Source: Echinicola salinicaeni (lineage in GTDB: Bacteria; Bacteroidota; Bacteroidia; Cytophagales; Cyclobacteriaceae). From it: a stretch of 64,000 nucleotides of DNA. The notes under the pieces were generated by a model. That model saw nothing but the letters and a program-made list of their open reading frames with translations, searched no databases and was not told the origin of the DNA. Positions 56,177-64,000 of the stretch are shown in pieces; positions within the stretch are counted from its first letter, which is position 1, and every line of letters starts with the position of its first letter. The position numbers were made by a program, and so were the translations under genes. The stretch covers positions 248,001 through 312,000 of the forward strand of contig NZ_JACODZ010000007.1 in assembly GCF_014280965.1 (NCBI RefSeq). Reading direction: 5' to 3'.

Positions 56177-57856
56177 GTGAGCGAAGAAAACAATACTTCA
56201 CGCCCAAATGTGAATACCCCAAAAAACACCAAAGCACAGATCAGACTACCCATCATACTGGCATTGGCCATCTCTGCGGGCATATGGATAGGAGCGACTT
56301 TTGCTGAACCACAGTCAGACGGAAACGATCTGAAGGCTGCTCTATATAAGCTGCAGGAAATCATCACTTATATAGATAGGGACTATGTCGATACTGTAAA
56401 TACTACTCAACTTGTAGAGCACGGCATTGAAAAGATGCTGGAAGAACTGGATCCACATTCCAGTTATATTCCTGCCAAAGATGCTGAACTCGCTCAATCC
56501 CAACTGGATGGAGAATTTGATGGAATTGGAGTGGAATTTGGTATTTTAAGGGACACCATCTATGTAGTTGCCCCACTTACAGGTGGACCTTCCGAAAAAC
56601 TGGGCATTCAGTCAGGTGACCAAATCATCAAGGTAGATGGAGAAACTGTAGCAGGTACCGGCGTTACCAATAGAGATGTATTTGATCTTTTGAGAGGACC
56701 AAAAGGAAGCGTGGTAAATGTAGCCATAAAAAGAAAAAATAATAAGGACCTGATTGATTACGCCATTACAAGGGACAAAATCCCCCAATACAGCATCAAC
56801 GCCTCCTATATGATTAATGATGAGATTGGTTATGTAAAAATCACCCGTTTTGCGGCCACTACCTACGATGAGTTCAAAGAATCCCTTATGGACTTAAAAG
56901 CCCAAGGAATGACCAAACTGGTACTAGATCTTCAGGGTAATCCAGGAGGATATATGGGTGCGGCGATCAACATCGCTGATGAGATCTTAGCTGACAATGC
57001 TTTGATTGTTTCTCAAAAAGGTAAAGTCAGCCGTTATAATCAAAAGGCTTTTGCCATGAGACCTGGCTTATTTGAAGATGGTTCCGTTGTAGTATTGATC
57101 AATGAAGGAAGTGCCTCAGCTTCTGAAATCGTGGCAGGCGCCCTACAGGATAATGACAGAGGACTAATTGTTGGACGCAGATCATTTGGAAAAGGCTTGG
57201 TACAAATGCCAATTGACCTTGCCGATGGGGCGGAACTTAGGTTGACCATTGCCAGATATTATACCCCTTCTGGAAGATCTATACAAAAACCCTATGGAGA
57301 AAACTCCGAGGAATACAGCATGGATTGGATCAATAGATTTGAGCATGGTGAGTTTTTCAGTGCTGACAGCATAGAATTTAATGACACCTTGAAATACCAG
57401 ACAACCAAAGGCAGAACTGTATATGGAGGAGGAGGCATCATGCCTGATTATTTTGTGCCAATGGACACTTCGATGAGCAGCGCATATGTAAACAGGTTAT
57501 TTGGTACAGATTCCCACAGGGAATTAATATTAGACTATCTGGAAAAAAACAAGAGTAAATTTGAGAACATGAGCTTTGAAGAATACTATAACAACTTCGA
57601 AGTTAGTGACAAGATGCTTCAGCAACTGGTTGCCATTGGTGAAAGAAACAAACTTGAGTTTGACGAAAAAAGCTTTAACAAGTCAAAATCATATCTCAAA
57701 ACATTATTAAAAGCACATATGAGTAGGAACATATATGATGATGATGCTTTCTACAAAGTCATCAACGATATAAACGAAATCTACCAGCAAGGCTTAAAAT
57801 TGTTTGATGAGGCTGAATCACTAGCTTTTAGTCCTGAAGCTCAGGAAAATCAATAA
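56177..57856 (+). CDS. S41-family C-terminal processing protease
   Basis: 559 residues from GTG at 56177. One membrane helix (about 24-45), PDZ domain (about 95-190), and the S41 catalytic domain with Ser314 in GSASASEIVAGAL and Lys339 in GRRSFGKGLVQ. This is the CtpA/Prc layout; it cleaves proteins in the periplasm. The long C-terminal part (about 400-555) is typical of Bacteroidota members. The terminator follows five bases after the stop. Confidence 0.93.
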   Translation: MSEENNTSRPNVNTPKNTKAQIRLPIILALAISAGIWIGATFAEPQSDGNDLKAALYKLQEIITYIDRDYVDTVNTTQLVEHGIEKMLEELDPHSSYIPAKDAELAQSQLDGEFDGIGVEFGILRDTIYVVAPLTGGPSEKLGIQSGDQIIKVDGETVAGTGVTNRDVFDLLRGPKGSVVNVAIKRKNNKDLIDYAITRDKIPQYSINASYMINDEIGYVKITRFAATTYDEFKESLMDLKAQGMTKLVLDLQGNPGGYMGAAINIADEILADNALIVSQKGKVSRYNQKAFAMRPGLFEDGSVVVLINEGSASASEIVAGALQDNDRGLIVGRRSFGKGLVQMPIDLADGAELRLTIARYYTPSGRSIQKPYGENSEEYSMDWINRFEHGEFFSADSIEFNDTLKYQTTKGRTVYGGGGIMPDYFVPMDTSMSSAYVNRLFGTDSHRELILDYLEKNKSKFENMSFEEYYNNFEVSDKMLQQLVAIGERNKLEFDEKSFNKSKSYLKTLLKAHMSRNIYDDDAFYKVINDINEIYQQGLKLFDEAESLAFSPEAQENQ

Positions 57857-57860
57857 GATA

Positions 57861-57888
57861 AAAAGCGGGAAGCTCTCCCGCTTTTTTT
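57861..57888 (+). terminator. Terminator of the S41 protease gene
   Basis: AAAAGCGGGA (57861-57870) and TCCCGCTTTT (57876-57885), 5-base loop, T-run to 57888. Strong Rho-independent terminator. Confidence 0.9.
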
Positions 57889-57949
57889 ATTTTTTAACCT
57901 ATATTGTGAGCTAATTTTATAAGCTTTAAATCTGTTTTAGCCCGGAGCG

Positions 57950-58393
57950 ATGAAAAATCATTTCAAAGTATTAGCAATTTTATTATTATCAGTAATAAGT
58001 ATGAGTACTTACAGTCAAACCAAACTGAACCATATCGCAGTATATGTTGAAGACTTGGAAGCCAGCAATAAATTTTACAAAGACTTTCTCGGTTTGGAAG
58101 AAATAGAAGAACCTTTTAAAGACGGCTTACATACTTGGTACAATATCGGCAGCAGTCAACTTCACCTGATAGAACAACTCCCATGGACTCCTCCGACCAT
58201 CAATAAAATCAATCATCTTTGCTTTAGTATGGAAGACTTGGATGGCTTCATTGCCAAGCTAAAAGAAAACAATATTTCATTTGAAGATTGGCCAGGAGAA
58301 AAAGGCAAGGTAAACATTCGCCCTGACGGTATCAGACAGATTTACATCCAAGACCCTAACGGTTACTGGGTAGAAGTGAACGACGAACATTAG
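57950..58393 (+). CDS. Exported glyoxalase/VOC-family protein
   Basis: 147 residues. A signal peptide (MKNHFKVLAILLLSVISMST) precedes a single VOC module: NHIAVYVEDLEASNKFY, HLIEQ, NHLCFSM and YWVEVND supply the His/Glu metal-ligand positions. It could be a lactoylglutathione-lyase-like or dioxygenase-like enzyme, but export to the periplasm or outside is unusual for glyoxalase I. The substrate is unknown. Confidence 0.85.
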   Translation: MKNHFKVLAILLLSVISMSTYSQTKLNHIAVYVEDLEASNKFYKDFLGLEEIEEPFKDGLHTWYNIGSSQLHLIEQLPWTPPTINKINHLCFSMEDLDGFIAKLKENNISFEDWPGEKGKVNIRPDGIRQIYIQDPNGYWVEVNDEH

Positions 58394-58465
58394 TTAAGTT
58401 CACCATACAATACAGCCCTTATTGATGGTTTCTGGTATTTAATAAAAAATATAGCTAATTTTATG

Positions 58466-58478
58466 TGTCATAATGACA
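58466..58478. promoter_or_regulatory. Perfect palindrome upstream of araR
   Basis: TGTCATAATGACA (13 bases) lies 66 bases before the AraR start. A near-copy (one mismatch) precedes the symporter gene, so it is a good candidate for the AraR operator. Confidence 0.6.
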
Positions 58479-58543
58479 AATACTAACAAACATTTTCCAA
58501 CTTTAATTTTAGAACCCAAACCGACCTTTTATCACAAAAAATC

Positions 58544-59257
58544 ATGATGAAATACTCTAATCAAACAAGAATCCTAACAGCCATTGACTGTATTATTTTT
58601 GGCTTTGATGGTTCTGACTATAAACTACTTTTAATTCAAAGAGGCTTCGCGCCGGAAAAAGAAAAATGGAGCCTTATGGGAGGTTTTTTGCAGCCCAAAG
58701 AATCTCTAGATGGTGCAGCAAATAGGATTCTTAAAAAACTAACAGGCTTGGAAGATGTATATATGGAACAATTACATACTTTCAGTAAACCTGATAGGGA
58801 CCCAGTAGAAAGAACTATCGCGGTCACCTATTTTGCTCTTATCGATATCCAGAAATACCAAAAACAAATCAACGATGACTTTCATGCTCATTGGTTTTCT
58901 ATGAACGAGTTGCCAGATTTGATTTTTGACCATAATGAAATGGTGGAAATGGCCAAATCCCGCCTGAGATACAAGGCTGCCTTGCATCCTATTTTATTTG
59001 AATTACTACCAAAGAAATTCACTCTCCCTCATCTTCAGGCCATGTACGAAAACCTTTATGAGACAAAAATCGATAAGCGAAATTTCACAAGGAAAGTGTT
59101 ATCTACCCATATGCTGATCAAGGAAAAAGATAAAGATAAAACCAGCTCTAAAAAAGGCGCATTCTTTTATCGAATCGACAGATCCAAGTACAATGATCAA
59201 TTTCAAACCGTCCTAAATTTCATTCCCAGAAATGAAATGCCGGGTGTTAATGAGTAA
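58544..59257 (+). CDS. araR: Nudix-related transcriptional regulator of arabinose use (AraR type)
   Basis: 237 residues. An N-terminal Nudix-fold domain (about 8-140: LLLIQRGFAPEKEKWSLMGGFLQPKESLDGAANRIL) lacks the full catalytic Nudix box (GLEDVYMEQL follows where REVxEE is expected). A C-terminal winged-helix DNA-binding domain follows (about 150-230, FTLPHLQAMYENLYETKIDKRNFTRKVL). This is the NrtR family; a member in Bacteroides thetaiotaomicron (AraR) is regulated by L-arabinose. The symporter and araA downstream support the same role. Confidence 0.88.
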   Translation: MMKYSNQTRILTAIDCIIFGFDGSDYKLLLIQRGFAPEKEKWSLMGGFLQPKESLDGAANRILKKLTGLEDVYMEQLHTFSKPDRDPVERTIAVTYFALIDIQKYQKQINDDFHAHWFSMNELPDLIFDHNEMVEMAKSRLRYKAALHPILFELLPKKFTLPHLQAMYENLYETKIDKRNFTRKVLSTHMLIKEKDKDKTSSKKGAFFYRIDRSKYNDQFQTVLNFIPRNEMPGVNE

Positions 59258-59281
59258 TTTTTTGCTCATTATTTTTTTTTC
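59249..59281 (+). terminator. Terminator overlapping the araR stop codon
   Basis: AATGAGTAA (59249-59257, containing the stop) pairs with TTGCTCATT (59262-59270, one wobble), followed by nine to ten T. araR therefore ends before the symporter transcript starts. Confidence 0.8.
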
Positions 59282-59293
59282 TGATTTTTTAGG

Positions 59294-59306
59294 TGTAAAT
59301 ATGACA
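59294..59306. promoter_or_regulatory. Probable AraR operator upstream of the symporter
   Basis: TGTAAATATGACA differs from a perfect TGTCA-N3-TGACA palindrome by one base and lies 55 bases before the symporter ATG. Confidence 0.5.
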
Positions 59307-59361
59307 CTTAAATAAAAATAAATAATAACAAAGTATAACATAAACCCTCAATATCACTATT

Positions 59362-61236
59362 ATGTCAGTAGGATTTTCTACCCTAGATTATGTTATTTTC
59401 ATCCTTTACGCCCTAGCTATTGTATCGGTAGGCCTTTGGGTATCCAGATCAAAAAAAGGATTGGAAAAAACAGCCCAAGAATACTTTTTGGCTGATAAAT
59501 CGCTTACTTGGTGGGCTGTTGGGGCGTCCCTTATCGCCGCCAATATCTCTGCAGAGCATTTTATAGGAACCTCAGGTTCAGGTTTTGCCATCGGACTGGG
59601 CATAGCTGCCTATGAGTGGATTGCTGCCCTGGCATTGATTTTAGTAGCCAAATACTTTCTTCCAATTTTCCTAGAGCATGGCATTTACACCATGCCTCAA
59701 TTTCTTAGTGAAAGGTTCAATAAAGGAGTAAGTACCGCCTTTGCTGTATTCTGGCTTTTGGTATATGTCTTTGTGAATCTTACCTCTGTGAGTTATTTAG
59801 GCGCCTTGGCCATGGATAAAATAATGGGAATTCCATTACACTATGGTATCATTGGCCTATTGATATTTTCTGGTATCTACTCCATTTATGGAGGATTAGA
59901 AGCCGTTGCATGGACTGATGTCGTGCAGGTGGTGGTATTGGTAGGCGGAGGCTTGATTACCACTTTTCTGGCCTTGGATGCTGTCGGAATGGGAGATGGA
60001 ATCATTGCCGGCATGGGCAACCTTTACCATGATGCCAAAGACCATTTTATCATGATCATGCCCCAAGGTGCCACCATGGTACCCGATGGAGCAGGGGGAG
60101 AAAGAGATGCCTTTCAGGATTTACCAGGCTTGGCTGTTATTCTAGGCGGAATGTGGTTAACCAATTTAGGTTATTGGGGATTCAACCAGTATATCATCCA
60201 AAAAGGATTGGCTGCGAAAAGCATCCAAGAAGCCAAGAAAGGTTTGATTTTCGCAGGATACCTGAAAATTTTAATGCCGATTATTGTAGTAATTCCAGGC
60301 ATCGCAGCCTATGTACTTATACATGATTATAGTCCTGAGCAACTTTCTGCATTACTCAATATGCCTATAGAAAATATTGGAGAAATCCAGAAATCTGATG
60401 AAGCCTACCCTTGGTTACTGAAAAACTTTGTTCCTGATGGCATCAGGGGATTGGCCTTTGCGGCACTTGCTGCAGCCATTGTATCTTCTCTTGCCTCTAT
60501 GATCAATAGTACTTCGACTATTTTCACCATGGATATTTACAAGGTTTATTTTAAACCAAATGCCAATAACCATGAAATGGTAAAAACTGGTAGAATAGTC
60601 GCTGTAGTAGCCCTACTGATAGCGATGTTTGTAGCTCCTCAGTTAGCCTCCCTTGATCAAGTATTCCAATACATCCAGGAATATACAGGATATATTTATC
60701 CGGGAGTGGTAGTTGTTTTTGGAATGGGCTTATTATGGAGACAGGCCACAGCCAATGCAGCCCTTTGGACAGCCATTGCCACAATTCCAGCAGGTATAAT
60801 ATTCAAAGTATTTTATCCGGAAATGCCTTTCCTTCTAAGAATGGGCTATGTATTTATCATCCTATGCCTAATAGCATCGGTGATTAGCTTTGCTGAGAAG
60901 AAAGCTTTTGCCAACCCTGACTTTAAATCCGGAAAAGAAGCTGTCAAAGCCGTAGCTTCCAGCTATTTCTTCATCTTCATAGGATTGGTCGCTGCCATTG
61001 TGGGGTTTGCACTATTTGACAGTTATGAATACCTAGGCATTGAATCCATATTTATGCTGGCCGCCCTCTTCCTTATGCTGGGCATTATACTCTATACCAA
61101 TGTCAAAATGGAACATGCAGATAAAAAATCATTCAATATTAATCCTGCATTGTTCAATACAGCAACCCCATTCAATGTGGGAGCAGCTGGCATCATCCTA
61201 ATAGTGTCATTATTGTACTATTTCTTCTGGATGTAA
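59362..61236 (+). CDS. Sodium:sugar symporter (SSS/SGLT family), probably for arabinose
   Basis: 624 residues, about 14 membrane helices. SSS features: YFLADKSLTWWAVGASLIAANISAEHF near residue 40-65, GIYSIYGGLEAVAWTDVVQ and AALAAAIVSSLASMINSTSTIFTMDIY at about 370-395. It imports sugar with Na+ across the inner membrane. Placement between araR and araA makes L-arabinose the likely substrate; related proteins also carry galactose or glucose. Confidence 0.88.
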   Translation: MSVGFSTLDYVIFILYALAIVSVGLWVSRSKKGLEKTAQEYFLADKSLTWWAVGASLIAANISAEHFIGTSGSGFAIGLGIAAYEWIAALALILVAKYFLPIFLEHGIYTMPQFLSERFNKGVSTAFAVFWLLVYVFVNLTSVSYLGALAMDKIMGIPLHYGIIGLLIFSGIYSIYGGLEAVAWTDVVQVVVLVGGGLITTFLALDAVGMGDGIIAGMGNLYHDAKDHFIMIMPQGATMVPDGAGGERDAFQDLPGLAVILGGMWLTNLGYWGFNQYIIQKGLAAKSIQEAKKGLIFAGYLKILMPIIVVIPGIAAYVLIHDYSPEQLSALLNMPIENIGEIQKSDEAYPWLLKNFVPDGIRGLAFAALAAAIVSSLASMINSTSTIFTMDIYKVYFKPNANNHEMVKTGRIVAVVALLIAMFVAPQLASLDQVFQYIQEYTGYIYPGVVVVFGMGLLWRQATANAALWTAIATIPAGIIFKVFYPEMPFLLRMGYVFIILCLIASVISFAEKKAFANPDFKSGKEAVKAVASSYFFIFIGLVAAIVGFALFDSYEYLGIESIFMLAALFLMLGIILYTNVKMEHADKKSFNINPALFNTATPFNVGAAGIILIVSLLYYFFWM

Positions 61237-61272
61237 ACAAGCATTATCACGAAATCAACAAGTAGCGAATAA

Positions 61273-62775
61273 ATGAAAAATTTAAAAGAAAACGAAGTTT
61301 GGTTTATCACTGGCAGTCAGCACCTGTATGGTGATGAGACATTGCGCCAAGTGGCCGAACATGCCCAAATCATAGCCCAGGAGTTAAACAATTCCAAAAA
61401 GATTGCTGTAAGCATCGTATTCAAGCCCATAGTAAAAACCACGGAAGAAATCTATGCTATCATCCAAGAATCCAATCAAGCAACCAATTGTATTGGCCTG
61501 ATCACTTGGATGCACACCTTTTCTCCAGCAAAAATGTGGATCAATGGACTGAAGATTCTTCAGAAGCCAATGCTCCATCTACACACCCAGTTCAATCAGG
61601 ACATCCCTTGGAATTCTATCGACATGGATTTCATGAACCTCAACCAAAGTGCCCATGGAGACCGTGAGTTTGGTTTTATCACTTCCCGAATGAAAGTAAA
61701 CAGGAAGGTAGTGGTAGGCCATTGGAAAGATGAAGAACTGCATGGAGAGATTGATGTTTGGGCAAGAGCAGCCAGCGGATGGCACGATTGGCAAGGAGCC
61801 AAATTCGCACGCTTTGGTGATAATATGCGCTTTGTGGCCGTAACCGATGGAGATAAGGTGGAGGCTGAACTTAAATTTGGTTTCTCTGTCAACACCTACG
61901 CTGTCGGTGACTTGGTAGAAAAAATAGATGCCGTCACTGATGCACAACTCAAAGCCCTGATAGATGAGTATGAGGAGACATATACGCTATCAGATGACCT
62001 CAAAACCAATGGTTCAAAAAGACAATCCTTATTGGATGCCGCTAAAATAGAAATTGGTATGAGGACCTTCCTTGAAGAAGGAGGATTTAAGGGTTTCTCC
62101 AATACCTTTGAAGACCTTCATGGCATGAAACAACTTCCCGGTATCGCCACCCAAAGGTTAATGGCTGATGGCTATGGTTATGCTGGAGAAGGAGACTGGA
62201 AGACTGCCGCTTTGGTCAGGGCGATGAAAGTAATGGGTTCTGGACTTGAAGGAGGAAATGCCTTTATGGAGGATTATACCTATCATTTTGATCCAAACAA
62301 CAGTCTTGTGTTAGGTTCCCATATGCTAGAAGTAGATCCGACGTTAACCAATGACAAACCTAATTGTGAAGTACACCCTTTAGGTATCGGAGGAAAAGAA
62401 GATCCTGTCCGACTAGTATTCAATGGAACTGGTGGAGACGGATTAAATGCATCCATAGTGGATATGGGCAATAGATTTAGGTTAATTATCAATGAAGTGG
62501 AAGCGGTAAAACCACTTAAAGACCTTCCAAAACTTCCTGTTGCGAGGGTGATGTGGAAACCTATGCCAGATATGAAAACAGGTTGTGCAGCTTGGATATT
62601 AGCTGGAGGTGCCCACCATACATGTTTTAGTCAAAACCTTACCAGTGATCATTTATATGATTTTGCTACCATGGCGGGTATAGAAACCGTTAATATCGAT
62701 AAGGAAACCACTATTAGAGGAATTCAAAATGAATTGAAATGGAGTGATGCCTATTACCATTTCAATAAGAAATAA
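61273..62775 (+). CDS. araA: L-arabinose isomerase
   Basis: 500 residues, the normal length. [15 protein letters not shown] at the start, [12 protein letters not shown], and metal-binding segments [12 protein letters not shown] and MEDYTYHF (Glu and His ligands) are typical AraA. It converts L-arabinose to L-ribulose. It lies 36 bases after the symporter gene. araB and araD are not in the window, so the pathway is completed elsewhere. Confidence 0.96.
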   Translation: MKNLKENEVWFITGSQHLYGDETLRQVAEHAQIIAQELNNSKKIAVSIVFKPIVKTTEEIYAIIQESNQATNCIGLITWMHTFSPAKMWINGLKILQKPMLHLHTQFNQDIPWNSIDMDFMNLNQSAHGDREFGFITSRMKVNRKVVVGHWKDEELHGEIDVWARAASGWHDWQGAKFARFGDNMRFVAVTDGDKVEAELKFGFSVNTYAVGDLVEKIDAVTDAQLKALIDEYEETYTLSDDLKTNGSKRQSLLDAAKIEIGMRTFLEEGGFKGFSNTFEDLHGMKQLPGIATQRLMADGYGYAGEGDWKTAALVRAMKVMGSGLEGGNAFMEDYTYHFDPNNSLVLGSHMLEVDPTLTNDKPNCEVHPLGIGGKEDPVRLVFNGTGGDGLNASIVDMGNRFRLIINEVEAVKPLKDLPKLPVARVMWKPMPDMKTGCAAWILAGGAHHTCFSQNLTSDHLYDFATMAGIETVNIDKETTIRGIQNELKWSDAYYHFNKK

Positions 62776-62798
62776 TAAAAACCACTAGCTAACTTAAA

Positions 62799-62832
62799 TA
62801 AGAAAAGCGAACCATATAGTTCGCTTTTCTTA
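62799..62832. terminator. Bidirectional terminator between araA and xylA
   Basis: Fourteen-base perfect arms (62799-62812, 62819-62832) with a 6-base loop between convergent genes. Confidence 0.88.
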
Positions 62833-62890
62833 TTTTCACCTCCCGAATCGCCAAAAAAAGTCTAGGATAATTATCGAAAATAATCCCTTC

Positions 62891-64000
62891 TTAAATATAT
62901 TGATTGATCAGATTTTCAAACATTTCTTGTCTTCCACTGATCATTTTTGGCTCGCCAGCAGCCAAGGCATGTGCCCTAAGATCTTCTAATGAAAGCTTTC
63001 CTGATTCAAAATCTTTACCTTTACCTTCATCAAAAGAAGCATATCTAGCCTTTCTCCAAGCTTTATAATCAGAATTTTCAAGAATATCATTTGCGATTAA
63101 CAAGGCTCTTGCAAAAGCATCCATACTACCAATATGTGCATGAAACAAGTCCTCTAAATCTGTAGAATTCCTTCTTAATTTGGCATCAAAGTTTACACCT
63201 CCACCTTGCAAGCCTCCTGCCTCAAGAATCACCAATAGGGATTCTGCCAACTCTTGAAGGTTCAAGGCAAACTGATCAGTATCCCAGCCATTTTGATAAT
63301 CCCCGCGGTTAGCATCAATACTACCCAAAAGCCCCGCATCAGCAGCCACTTGCAATTCATGCTGGAAAGTATGACCTGCCAATGTCGCATGGTTTACTTC
63401 AATATTAAGCTTAAAGTCCTTATCCAAACCATATTGTCTCAAGAAACCAGTTACAGTGGCTGCATCATAGTCATATTGATGTTTCGTAGGCTCCATCGGC
63501 TTAGGCTCAATAAGAAAATTACCCTTGAAGCCCTGCTTACGACCATAATCCCTAGCCATGGTCAGGAACTGGGCAAGATGCTCTGTTTCTCTTTTCATAT
63601 CCGTATTCAAGAGGGACATATATCCTTCACGTCCACCCCAAAACACATAATTCTCACCCCCAAGAGCAATAGTGGCATCAATAGAATTTTTCACCTGTGT
63701 AGCAGCCCAAGAAACCACATTAAAATCAGGGTTGGTGCTTGCACCATTCATATACCGAGGATTGCTAAAAACATTGGCTGTTCCCCAAAGCAATTTAATA
63801 CCAGTCTCTTCCTGCTTTTGCTTGGCATATTCGGTAATTGCCTTCATTCTACTCTCATACTCCTCAATCGTAGCTCCCTCGTCTATGAGATCAACATCGT
63901 GAAAACAGTAATATGGAGCACCAATTTTAGTAATAAATTCGAACGCAGCATCCATTTTATCTTTTGCCCTTTGGAGGGCATCTGAAGACTGTTCCCACTC
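62891..64000 (-). CDS. xylA: Xylose isomerase, N-terminus cut off by the window end
   Basis: At least 369 codons; the coding frame continues past the window edge ([15 protein letters not shown] upstream of the first Met at 63955), so the gene is partial at 64000 only because of the window. Motifs: YYCFHDVDL (catalytic His), [23 protein letters not shown], and [17 protein letters not shown] with metal ligands. It isomerises D-xylose to D-xylulose. It converges with araA. A xylulokinase is expected upstream, outside the window. Confidence 0.95.
   Translation of the reverse strand, partial: EWEQSSDALQRAKDKMDAAFEFITKIGAPYYCFHDVDLIDEGATIEEYESRMKAITEYAKQKQEETGIKLLWGTANVFSNPRYMNGASTNPDFNVVSWAATQVKNSIDATIALGGENYVFWGGREGYMSLLNTDMKRETEHLAQFLTMARDYGRKQGFKGNFLIEPKPMEPTKHQYDYDAATVTGFLRQYGLDKDFKLNIEVNHATLAGHTFQHELQVAADAGLLGSIDANRGDYQNGWDTDQFALNLQELAESLLVILEAGGLQGGGVNFDAKLRRNSTDLEDLFHAHIGSMDAFARALLIANDILENSDYKAWRKARYASFDEGKGKDFESGKLSLEDLRAHALAAGEPKMISGRQEMFENLINQYI

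Noticed and set aside
1-64000. CRISPR arrays, tRNA or rRNA genes, prophage or insertion-sequence transposases
   Set aside because: None seen: no regularly spaced direct repeats, no cloverleaf-like intergenic segments, no transposase or integrase motifs.

Overview
The window comes from a member of the Bacteroidota, most likely order Cytophagales (Cyclobacteriaceae-like: Echinicola, Cyclobacterium, Algoriphagus relatives). The evidence is AT-rich intergenic DNA, lipoprotein signals, a TonB receptor with an N-terminal carboxypeptidase-like domain, a type IX secretion (T9SS) C-terminal domain, Bacteroidota TAnnTTTG-type -7 promoter elements, and families mostly seen in this phylum (DUF4221, DUF4374, DUF4153, NrtR-type AraR). 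The assignment is inference; there is no rRNA or tRNA in the window.

Layout. 0-8.5 kb: a lipoprotein, a secreted Gfo/Idh/MocA oxidoreductase, two tandem FUSC-family membrane proteins, small envelope proteins and a HAD phosphatase. 8.6-13.9 kb: a minus-strand iron/siderophore locus resembling XusABC of Bacteroides (TonB receptor, DUF4374 lipoprotein, PepSY membrane protein). 14.6-15.3 kb: DUF2461. 15.5-22.9 kb: nitrate uptake and reduction operon (NarK/NasA transporter, nitrate reductase fused to its own NAD(P)H-dehydrogenase and [2Fe-2S] modules, a rubredoxin-tailed protein with siroheme-reductase half-domains but no siroheme ligands, and a small DUF7009-like protein). 23-34 kb: mixed genes (ROK kinase, GIN-domain lipoprotein, Rdx protein joined to a katG pseudogene, DUF1552/DUF1592 cytochrome pair, DUF4202, DUF4221). 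34.2-48.2 kb: the rest of assimilatory nitrate metabolism: CobA for siroheme, NirB and NirD, a NarX/NarL-like two-component system, and a molybdenum-cofactor operon moaD-moaE-moaA-moaC-mobA-moeB then moeA. 48.3-57.9 kb: housekeeping genes (murF, omega-amidase, hemerythrin protein-ruvX-def, S41 protease) and a T9SS-secreted protein. 58-64 kb: arabinose/xylose genes (AraR, sodium/sugar symporter, AraA and a XylA cut off by the window end).

How it fits together. Nitrate enters by the transporter, is reduced to nitrite by the fused molybdoenzyme, and nitrite is reduced to ammonium by NirBD. CobA supplies siroheme and the moa/mob/moe genes supply the molybdopterin cofactor. Three of these transcription units (transporter/reductase, nirBD, moaD operon) share the operator TACGTA-N4-TACGTA (one copy has one mismatch). 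In each, a -7 element (TAnCTTrG) starts exactly 17 bases downstream. This looks like a nitrate/anaerobic regulon controlled by one activator acting in class II position, and it is the strongest regulatory signal in the window. The rubredoxin-tailed, siroheme-less NirSR-fold protein is the best candidate for an undescribed component.
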